Part shown: positions 59,301-64,000 of the stretch, one piece after another
Layout of the letters: each line of letters starts with the position of its first letter
Position numbering within the stretch: the first letter of the stretch is position 1
Assembly (NCBI GenBank): GCA_030847615.1
Contig: JAUMIR010000004.1
Span: 76,787,001 to 76,851,000 of the forward strand
Direction: 5' to 3'
DNA: 64,000 nucleotides
DNA from: Gambelia wislizenii
Taxonomy: Eukaryota; Chordata; Lepidosauria; Squamata; Crotaphytidae
The notes under the pieces: generated by a model
What the model was told of the DNA's origin: nothing
The model's database searches: none
The model's input: only the letters and a program-made list of their open reading frames with translations
Translations under genes and position numbers: made by a program

Positions 59301-62288
59301 TTATTTGGAAGGTGCTGTCCCTAGGACACAGGCCAGTATACACTTGCTCTGATAGTCTCTTCCATTTTACACATTCTTCTCATTTTGCTGACTCTGATTT
59401 GGACTTGTTTGTGATGGAAGACATAGACATTTGTAATTTAAAAAAAAAAATGAAAAATTAAACAATAAGCATATACAGCATCTCCCCAAAAATATATCTA
59501 CTCTTAACAGCTTATAATTCTTGAACTATTATTTTTTGCAATTTTGGGGGGGACAGTCTGGATTATATTAATTCGGTATCTTGTTATGGACTATAAACCC
59601 TGAAACTATAAACAGCTAAATCTCCTTAGAATCCTCTTTTCGTTCTTCACCTGTTCTGAGTAAACTCTCTTCCCCAATGGTCCCACCTCTTTCTCTTACC
59701 TACATACACACATAGACATGTTGTGTTTTATTACATTTTGTGAACAAATTAAACATCCACCTTTCTCTCTAACTTCTTCTGAATCCCCTAACGAACTCTC
59801 GCTGCCTTACCCTTTTAAATTGAAGGCAGGAACTTATCTTGTTTTTTTAAACTGATATGTAAGCTGCTCTCAGTCTTTCAAGCTATAAGGCAAGGTATAA
59901 ATGCAATATATAAATACACCTTCCACCATAGGCAGCTCTTTACCAAAATTACAAAAGACCAAGTGCATAATATTACTGTGGGCCATGCTATCAACCTGCC
60001 TCAAGGCATGTTGATAACCTTGCTATTTTATACCCACCTTCCTGGCTTTCAACATTTTTGCATACACAGTCTTTGATGCACCAGATGTTTTGGATGTCAA
60101 CTCTGAGAAGCCCCAGCCAGCACAGCCAATGGCAAGGGATTCTGGGAGTTTAAAAGTCCAAAACATCCAGAGGGCCAAATGCTGAAAACCGCTGGTCAAG
60201 CAGTGGTTCATTTATAGAGAAGATAGCTGCAAGGACTCACTGGTAGGAAGGACTATGTTCTATATACAAGGTGTCTTATAGAATCCAAGAATTTGTTTAT
60301 ACCTTGATATGATCAGGAACCTCGGCTGCGGTATCCTGTGAAGGATTCTGACTTGCACTCCCTCTTTCTATTGCATTTTCCTTAGGTGTACTTTGACAGA
60401 CACTGTCACTCAAACTTTGAACATCTTCATTTCCAGAAACTTCCATCATGAGCTCATTCCCTGTGCTGGGCCCACCAGCTCCCTGCAGTACAGTATCCGA
60501 TTTTAAAATGTCTGTATCCATTTCAGTGTCCAGTCGCAACCTCTTCCTCTGTCTCTCTTCTTCAAGATCCAGAGGTTCCTCAGCAGCTTTCTTGTTTTTC
60601 CTAGTCTGAGACCCAGAAATAGGAGTACCTCCACAAGGATTTAGGCAGGGATCTGCTTGTTTAACATACCAGCTTAGCTTTCTTTCTAAAATAGGTTTTT
60701 TATGACGGGTCATAACCTTCTGGCACAGATCTTTCAGCTGCTGTTCACAGACACCTGATAATAGCCCTGGTGTCAAAGAGCTCTTCCCTTCTAGTCTCAT
60801 CTGTAGTAAATCCCTCAGTCTCTGCACCCATAGATCTGGGCTAGAATCCTGCCTAGAGGCCTGAAGAAGGTGGCTGAGGCAGTCTTTTGGAACTGTAGAC
60901 TCTATGGTAAGCAGCAGGGAAAAGAGATTTCTCTGGCACAACACTGGAAGCAACAGCAGTAATGGTTTTCTAAAATGGCCACATGGAAGAAAGCAGGCAA
61001 GAATACGTTAATTTTGTCATCACCAAGATAAAATACTGACTCCCTAATAAACACAGGTGATGCAACTCATTGTCCAGCACACTTCAGGAACTATATACTA
61101 TAGAAGTCACAGGACTACTGCCAAAACCCAACACCCTACCCAAGACTCTTTTTACTGGGCTTCTAGAGATTATGAGGAATAAACCTGGAGATTTCTGTAT
61201 GCAAAGCCAATAGGTCTTCTCCCCAGCACTAATGGACATTATAAAGGAGAAGGCAAGCAAGAATTTGATATGACAATGTTATTTTCAATAGCACTCTGGT
61301 ATCTTCTGCAATGTGTAGTTCTGTCCTCAGAGGCCAACTGTAGGTCCTTTAACTACATAAAGAACAAACATGGCTAAGGGTTCAAGTCTAGACACAGTCC
61401 TGACCAATAATTATAGATGTTTTTCAGGGTTATACTGCATCCAGAATTTCAATTTGAAGCCAGACTGCTGAGATTAATGCAAGAAAGAAAATGCAGTTTG
61501 AACATAACATTATTTTTTTAATTTATCTTTTATTGCCAATATAGCTTATTAAAGATACTATTATCAACAAGGAAAGAAAGATTTGTTCTCTTATACAGAC
61601 CCAAATTCAGAACTAAATCTATCATGATGCAAGCAGACTTCTGTTACTGCAAGTTTACTTTGTTCCTCTACCCTGTAACCCTCCCCCATATTCCAAAATT
61701 TGCTCTAGAGGGTGCCCCAATTTTCTAGATCATATCTCAAGTATATGTAAGGGCTGCAGTGCGCCGGAGATGTTTGATCTATTAGCAACACACATTCTGC
61801 TGATAACAGAACACCAGATGCAACCCTCAGTATGCACAGCAAATTTTTAAATAAAAGAAATTAATCTATATATAGAGGACCCATTGCCTACTAAGATCAA
61901 TAGGGAAGAAAACCACATCTCAAAATAATCCTTTCTGATAGTCAGCAGTGCCCAAAGTCCACTATAATGTCACTGACATATTCTTAAAAATTTGAAAATA
62001 ATTCTGATACAGATGATTACACTCTTCCAACTTTTTTCTAAAACAAGAAATCTGAACAACTCACAAGATGAGGGTCTTCTCAGGCCCTTTGAGCACAGGC
62101 TCTTCAGAACACAAGTACTCAGTGAATATCTGCCAGTTGAAGCCCTGCCTTCCCTCTTCCCCAGACTGGGAGCGCTGAAGGGTTCGGAAGGCAGCTAAGG
62201 CCCCACAAGGCCCAGACATCAATGTAGACAGAAGGAGACGAGAAGTTTTATCAAATCGTTGCAGCCAAGGAAGAGAGGGTCTATCCAT
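40721..62288 (-). CDS. FANCE: FANCE, Fanconi anaemia complementation group E protein, 10 exons
   Basis: Complement join: 62288-62065, 60969-60303, 58324-58280, 57887-57828, 57003-56860, 55220-55097, 43817-43742, 42217-42151, 41744-41619, 40825-40721. Ten exons, all GT-AG, in phase, 545 codons plus TGA (human FANCE is 536 residues in ten exons). It is a nuclear subunit of the Fanconi core complex that links FANCC to FANCD2 for interstrand-crosslink repair. The N-terminus (LCQRNLFSLLL), a basic nuclear-localisation-like patch in the acidic linker (KRLRLD), and the helical C-terminal domain (FCTWLVALSPDLS, CSKYTRAVC, AKLFLTLLTKYQ, LKKSLQVALK) are all conserved. The start Met has A at -3 and G at +4. 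No frame damage is seen, so it is probably functional. Intron 6 is swollen to 11.3 kb by an L1. Confidence 0.95.
41619..41744 (-). CDS. FANCE: FANCE exon 9
   Basis: 42 codons, phase 0-0, donor AAT|GTGAGT. Contains SMHYAKLFLTLLTKYQKN. Confidence 0.94.
42151..42217 (-). CDS. FANCE: FANCE exon 8
   Basis: Phase 2 to 0, acceptor TTTTCAG|C, donor CAG|GTAACT. Contains EVPWSEDLLAIVHSLLGRQ. Confidence 0.93.
42299..42385 (-). mobile_element. LINE fragment, same family as 39755-40320
   Basis: GAGACACAGCTCCTGAGGC and AGAGATCTGTCTTTAGTGC match 39985-40065. Lies in FANCE intron 7. Confidence 0.7.
43081..43525 (+). mobile_element. CR1 fragment, antisense in FANCE intron 7
   Basis: RT C-terminus ([18 protein letters not shown] to DGHLSGML) plus 3' UTR; ends at TTCCAACTCTAAG without the usual octamer tail. 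Confidence 0.92.
43742..43817 (-). CDS. FANCE: FANCE exon 7
   Basis: Phase 1 to 2, acceptor TTTTGCAG|GC, donor TTCAG|GTAAAT. GHEQIKVVCKLIEECLEPEY. Confidence 0.92.
44295..44374 (+). repeat. (GT)n(GA)n compound microsatellite
   Basis: GT repeats to 44340 followed by GA repeats to 44374. Confidence 0.95.
45807..49571 (-). CDS. L1 ORF2 protein: endonuclease-reverse transcriptase, 1254 aa
   Basis: APE-type endonuclease at the N-terminus: GTWNVNGLN (about 8-16), LQETH (about 40), CGDWNG (about 143), TDHNP (about 233). The residue expected to be Asp in the S-R-I-D motif is Val (FLRIVFF, about 206). RT: PGPDGFTPKYYK, KAFDNVKW, GTRQGCPLSPLLF and the catalytic YADD (about 697). C-terminal cysteine motif CWKC...H...C near 1122. 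Length is normal for vertebrate L1 ORF2. It normally nicks target DNA and primes reverse transcription in the nucleus; here the nicking step may be lost while RT looks intact. Confidence 0.93.
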   Translation of the reverse strand: MAKRNQRIGTWNVNGLNIPEKRKKIFHFLEKEKLDIICLQETHIKQEDAHLLKNKKLGKEFTSLAKEKKKGVVIYTKQEVQAEELFRDPEGHFIGVIGKIQQKKTLIIGLYAPLDKKSDFYQKLMGKILDYEHDRVLICGDWNGVISPEIDRKSAKKVKEKQGKLPKTFEIMTENLSLVDIWRHKYEKARDYTFYSQRHNSFLRIVFFMISRNMCKEVQKIDILPRIWTDHNPVILETKREKKEYNWRLNDCLLQREEIIKKAKQTLKWYFEENLKEETNIITVWEASKAVMRGFFIQQSIEVNKKKNEKTIRIKEEIRQKEKQLQRDPSQKEISTEIKILQKQLSMETTEELQKKLQFIKQTYFEQANKPGRWLAYRLGKVRNRNYIAKVKEGGEISSDQEKIKKCFRNYFADLYGKQYNQSGNIWNIQNFLKQQDLLKLTKEQEQSLNQPITIMEVTEAIRKLKIGKAPGPDGFTPKYYKIMEDHLSIPLKKTLEAIKKGNYPKSWEEANITLIPKENRDPQEPKNYRPISLLNVDYKIFTNILAHRLKKVLKDWIEEEQRGFLPGRYLRDNTRHVLDLIEYAENHGDKKLALIFLDIEKAFDNVKWSVMFEILKAINVGPRFTNWIEAIYWSQTAKLLINGEKTNKLQIRKGTRQGCPLSPLLFIMVMELLNKRIKEESTIQGIKVGKTEYKLRMYADDLVISLGEPTRGIKTLLKVLEEFNLLTGLKVNSEKTVIITKNMTRQEKNDLMEKSGWKVVKKTQYLGIEITNKNTELFSNNYKKIWTKIKKDLKNWQNLKLSFLGRIAVIKMNILPKLIFLFQTIPVIHNEKVFNDWQREISKYIWSGKKPRVKMKVLQDSKERGGLNVPNLKIYYEACCLLWIKDWVILEDDKLLKLEGDNNRFGWHAYMFYNKDKVNKDFNNHLIRKSLLRIWKKHKNRLCIKIPLWASPHEALFSREGVPTNKWIMYKDILTGEGSHIRMKSQEELEREGFTCHWYLYRQLKERFKIDIKLEGFEDTRSELEKIIQAGNKNMISKFYKLILKWETEEETIKENMIKWAQNVGHPIEIHNWEKMWNTRIKYTLSQNIRENVYKMYFRWHLSPSKLAKMYKKTKPNCWKCDSKNGTFFHMWWTCEEAKKYWVQIQKTIQDILKIRLPLKPEIYLLGMIDQELEKQSGKMIFYMMAAARIIFANKWKQKETPSRDQWLEKLYEMIEMDKLTTLIKGKDLGTFKEDWIMVSKYMETRIKNSTIH
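49587..50531 (-). CDS. L1 ORF1 protein: RNA-binding chaperone, 314 aa
   Basis: Long coiled coil (about 20-100, heptads of Leu/Ile with Glu/Lys), then an RRM and C-terminal domain: WRENCIKIRGLQE, PRDVVVYF near 170, RNFEQRF, and a basic C-terminal domain. It ends in a Glu-rich tail (about 285-310). Open from ATG to stop. Forms trimers on L1 RNA in the family. Fifteen bases separate it from ORF2, so ORF2 is probably translated by reinitiation. Confidence 0.92.
   Translation of the reverse strand: MTTKKVPVQAARRPSIELNQQSQLSLVEEIRLMRAEFKEMRTELKQDMKRELKGVKESIDKIMEESTKLKGKVTEIEGRLEKLEGRTERLETRQEEEQDQKALEELRWRENCIKIRGLQEQKDEDLYKILIPRLAKFIGKTKSQFEWEIDKIYRISLRIAKQRNTPRDVVVYFIRKKTRDMILQRNFEQRFQIEGSEIMIFKDIPLRILKKRRNYNLLTSELRKNGIRYRWEKLEGVTFRFRQKNFKINTPQKAEEFLEKYRKELGIKYGDVLKVRKEEEVGEKDRDLGEEEEEEEEIQEEESKEEEEEGTVGT
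50532..53732 (-). promoter_or_regulatory. L1 5' UTR and internal promoter (3.2 kb)
   Basis: Unusually long. The element's 5' edge (53440-53732) is CpG-rich and begins, read on the minus strand, with an ACTTCCGG ETS-like site followed by GGTTATGGCGG, whose complement CCGCCAT is a YY1-type core. The middle holds the 81-bp tandem array. Plus-strand frames at 51953-52537 and nearby are products of this pyrimidine-rich array. Confidence 0.7.
51692..52325 (-). repeat. 81-bp tandem repeat array in L1 5' UTR
   Basis: Eight units starting at about 51692, 51775, 51856, 51937, 52018, 52099, 52178 and 52259 (spacing 79-83 bp). Two variants alternate, one with CCCCCTCCTTATTTCGGATC and one with CCCCCGCTTTATCCCGATC, giving a ~162-bp dimer. 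On the element's sense strand the units are G-rich with repeated GGG runs (GGGTAGGGAGAAGGGAGGGG). Confidence 0.85.
53745..55096. other. FANCE intron 6, right part
   Basis: No exon or repeat recognised; several short ORFs without support. Confidence 0.45.
55097..55220 (-). CDS. FANCE: FANCE exon 6
   Basis: Phase 0 to 1, acceptor CTGTAG|GTT, donor AAAAAG|GTAAGT. Contains TNALMMFCSKYTRAVC. Confidence 0.94.
55221..56859. other. FANCE intron 5
   Basis: AT-rich, no exon or repeat that I can name; a G-run at 56373-56381. Confidence 0.5.
56860..57003 (-). CDS. FANCE: FANCE exon 5
   Basis: 48 codons, phase 0-0, donor CGG|GTATGT. LLQFCTWLVALSPDLSYSN is the most recognisable FANCE block. Confidence 0.95.
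57202..57345 (+). repeat. SINE-like repeat
   Basis: AACTGCATAGCACCTTAAAG and ACTAACGAGTTTTATTTGAC followed by GCCTTCATCA, a sauropsid repeat related to 33060-33165. Confidence 0.5.
57617..57810 (+). mobile_element. CR1 tail fragment in FANCE intron 4
   Basis: GTAAGAGCTGTTCGGAAATGG through GGCAGGGGGTTGGACTGGATGG to TAAGATTCTATGATTCTATT; ends 18 bp from exon 4. Confidence 0.88.
57828..57887 (-). CDS. FANCE: FANCE exon 4
   Basis: 20 codons, phase 0-0. HSDGTAPPELQILNECTPSQ. Confidence 0.92.
57997..58115. mobile_element. Short MITE with ~30-bp inverted ends
   Basis: CCTCTTGTTAGTCTTGACTA then GAGTAGACCCATT at the left; AATAGGTCTACTCTAGTTTG then GACTAACAGG at the right are inverted partners. No coding capacity. 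Confidence 0.6.
58280..58324 (-). CDS. FANCE: FANCE exon 3
   Basis: 15 codons, phase 0-0, acceptor ATTTTAG|GTG, donor GAT|GTAAGT. VHVSKLKERLQLQFD. Confidence 0.9.
58455..59110 (+). mobile_element. LINE 3' fragment, same family as 1-2550
   Basis: The frame at 58601-59041 is open: EQAGITSIEAMILRTQLRWA, then the C-terminal zinc-finger-like FCCVFCNRTCLSRIGLFSH. Better preserved than the copy at 1-2550. Antisense in FANCE intron 2. Confidence 0.88.
59819..59925 (+). mobile_element. L2-type LINE/SINE tail
   Basis: GGCAGGAACTTATCTTG, TGTAAGCTGCTCTCAGTC and AGGCAAGGTATAAATGC, a common reptile 3' tail. Confidence 0.55.
60063..60195. mobile_element. hAT-like MITE with inverted structure
   Basis: CCAGATGTTTTGGATGTCAA and AAAAGTCCAAAACATCCAGAGGG (with intervening bases) are inverted; the middle carries CAGCCAATGGCAAGGGATTC. 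A very common squamate MITE. Confidence 0.6.
60303..60969 (-). CDS. FANCE: FANCE exon 2
   Basis: 667 bp, phase 2 to 0, acceptor CATTTTAG|A, donor AAG|GTATAA. KPLLLLLPVLCQRNLFSLLL, then the acidic Ser/Glu-rich linker with RKNKK and KRLRLD basic patches. The largest exon, as in human. Confidence 0.95.
60970..62064. other. FANCE intron 1
   Basis: No exon or named repeat. Confidence 0.5.
62065..62288 (-). CDS. FANCE: FANCE exon 1 with start codon
   Basis: MDRPSLPWLQRFDKTSRLLL through FNWQIFTEYLCSEEPVLKGP; donor ATCTT|GTGAGT, phase 2. The frame stays open upstream, but the match to the family begins at this Met, which has the better context (AACATGG). Confidence 0.9.
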
Positions 62289-63689
62289 GTTGATAGCACT
62301 GTTGATCAAATGAACATGAAATAAATCAATTGCATAGCTGGAATGCATCAAAAGGTAATCTACTCTAACCCCTTGCCTTGAGACCTCAGGTACCATCAGT
62401 GGCTCACTTCTAACCTCTAAGCAGTGCTCCAAAAGCTTTATACATATGGAAAATAAGAATGGTAATAATGTCATGAGTAGCAGGTGCAAAAAAGAAGCAC
62501 CACAAAAGAAAGACCCACAGAGTGCCCAGTTTTTCCACATTCTGTTTATATCTCTGCTTAGTCCTAGAAACCCTGTTCCTATTCTGAATGTGAGATGGTT
62601 GTGCTGACATAGCAATGTAGAGATGAACTCTGTATGCACAGAAAATACTTTGTTCCTTTACATATCCCAAGGCTGAGTACAGGAACGACACACAAGTACT
62701 GCAATTTCCAAGACCAAACTCAAGATCATTTAACTTCTAGCCAAACAGGTTTTTCCCATGTCTTTGGGATTTTGTTATCCTGTCCTAAATAATCAAAACT
62801 GAATGTTAAAATCAGGTTGCTCCCTCCACCCCGAAACTTAGCAGCTTCTACTCCATCTGTTTGTTAGATTCTAAGTCTTGAAGGCAGAGGCTATTATATT
62901 ACTGATCTTTATAAGCTCTTCTGAAAGCCCTTTTAAAGCAGAAGAACAGAGCAAAAATGCTAAATAATCCACTTGGGGTTTGATAACCTTAACTTTTCCA
63001 ACAGCCCAGGAGTTCACCCAAGGAGACTGCACAGCCATTAATTACCCAACTAAAAATTCCTGCCTCAGCATATAGCTGGAGACAAGAAGTCTTGTGATGC
63101 AATTTGCATTGTATACTCCCTTTTACCGCTAAGAGTACAACAGTGAAAAATAAGCAATTGTGGAAAATAAGACGTCCAGGCTAATGTAAATGGCAGTACT
63201 CTTCATTTGCATTTTTGCTCTTGCTAGCAGGAAGAGACTCATAATAGAAGGTCCTCCTTTGGCTAAAACTAAGCATTTCTAGGATGCCATAGCATATACA
63301 CTAGATTGTTGCTGTAGAACTACAATCTCTGATATACACACTGAACTGGGACCTACTGAATTTAAGGGTACATACTTCTATGTAGCCATGTACAACACCC
63401 TCCCTATGAAGATCCAAAATCCATCCTCTACTAGTACCCTCATTAGGCTAACCCAAAGGCATAAAATAATTCATGCTATCTTTCAACCCCCCACAATCTT
63501 CTTTATCAAGCAGATATTACAGTATTTCTTCAGCAGGTATACTGATTTGGGAATAAGACCCACTGAATTCACTGGGATTAAGTGCTCACAAACTGGGCAA
63601 AGGTGACGTTTTATCAGAGAAGATGGTACAATAGATGTTGACTCATTGCAACGGGTTTCATTAGAGGACTAATGAAGCAGGATCAATTT
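62289..63689. other. FANCE upstream region
   Basis: No CpG island and no TATA box is obvious, which is unusual for a housekeeping gene; a 5' UTR exon could lie here. No second gene seen. Confidence 0.45.
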
Positions 63690-63872
63690 AGAATCATAGA
63701 ATCATAGAGTTGAAAGAGACCACAAGGGCCATCTAGTCCAACCCCCTGCCATGCAGCAATACACAATCAAATCATTCCCAACAGATGGCCATCCAGCCTC
63801 TGTTTAAAAACCTCCAAAGGAGAATCTGCCACACTCCCAGGCAGTGCATTCCACTTCCAAACAGCTCTTACT
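63690..63872 (-). mobile_element. CR1 tail, minus strand
   Basis: AGAATCATAGAATCATAGAG then the complement of the GGATGGCC and GGCAGGGGGTTGG blocks. Confidence 0.88.
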
Positions 63873-63939
63873 GTTTAGCTAATTAGCTAACACACATTGG
63901 AAACTGTTTAATGCAGTTATATGTGTAAATAGCTATTGC

Positions 63940-64000
63940 TTAAAAACAATTTGTAAGCCGCTCTGATAGTCTTGTGGCTGAAGAGCGGGGTATAACTAAC
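63940..64000 (+). mobile_element. L2-type tail, cut by window end
   Basis: TTTGTAAGCCGCTCTGATAG and GAGCGGGGTATAACTAAC. Confidence 0.55.

Noticed and set aside
62289..62639. N-terminal extension of FANCE exon 1 by upstream in-frame codons
   Set aside because: The frame is open, but similarity to FANCE begins at the Met at 62288, which has a strong start context.

Overview
The window is vertebrate nuclear DNA, most likely from a squamate reptile (lizard or snake). Its repeat load is CR1 retroposons ending in the TGATTCTATG-type 3' tail, a full-length L1, LINE and MITE debris, and a rare Ty1/copia element. Both host genes are intron-split and were assembled here exon by exon from splice phase and homology. 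Nothing in the window is bacterial: no operons, Shine-Dalgarno sites or CRISPR arrays.

Host gene 1 (+ strand, 4088-26500) is an eight-exon, 453-residue inhibitory immune receptor of the TREM/TREML (CD300-like) class. It has a signal peptide, two V-type Ig domains on separate phase 1-1 exons, a short stalk on two small exons, one transmembrane segment without a charged residue, and a tail with one canonical ITIM plus two further tyrosine motifs. Host gene 2 (- strand, 62288 down to 40721) is FANCE, the Fanconi anaemia core-complex subunit. All ten coding exons are present and join in phase to 545 residues. The genes converge. Between them, at 33.3-35.7 kb on the FANCE strand, lie two decayed pieces of the ribosomal protein gene RPL10A, which as I recall sits just downstream of FANCE in mammals.

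Layout: 1-2.55 kb, decayed LINE whose ORF was broken by a 228-bp inverted copy of the sequence just upstream of receptor exon 1; 2.6-4.1 kb, unclassified repeat and presumed receptor promoter; 4.1-26.5 kb, receptor gene. Intron 4 (10.2-20.6 kb) is mostly a CR1 split by a nearly intact copia element (CACAC target duplication), followed by a second CR1. Intron 7 holds a ~350-bp near-perfect palindromic transposon. 26.5-40.7 kb is intergenic, with pogo/Tigger-like MITEs, nested CR1s inside an LTR-like unit, the RPL10A relics and LINE fragments. 40.7-62.3 kb is FANCE; its intron 6 contains an 8.8-kb full-length L1 in the same orientation as the gene, with both ORFs open but an apparent endonuclease active-site substitution. 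62.3-64 kb is FANCE upstream sequence with a CR1 tail.

The most notable items are the paired loss of the canonical F-strand cysteine in both Ig domains, the near-intact copia element with a copia-type half-tRNA primer site, the L1 with an 81-bp tandem array in its 5' region, the two long palindromic elements, the inverted promoter duplication, and the RPL10A relic in its expected syntenic place.
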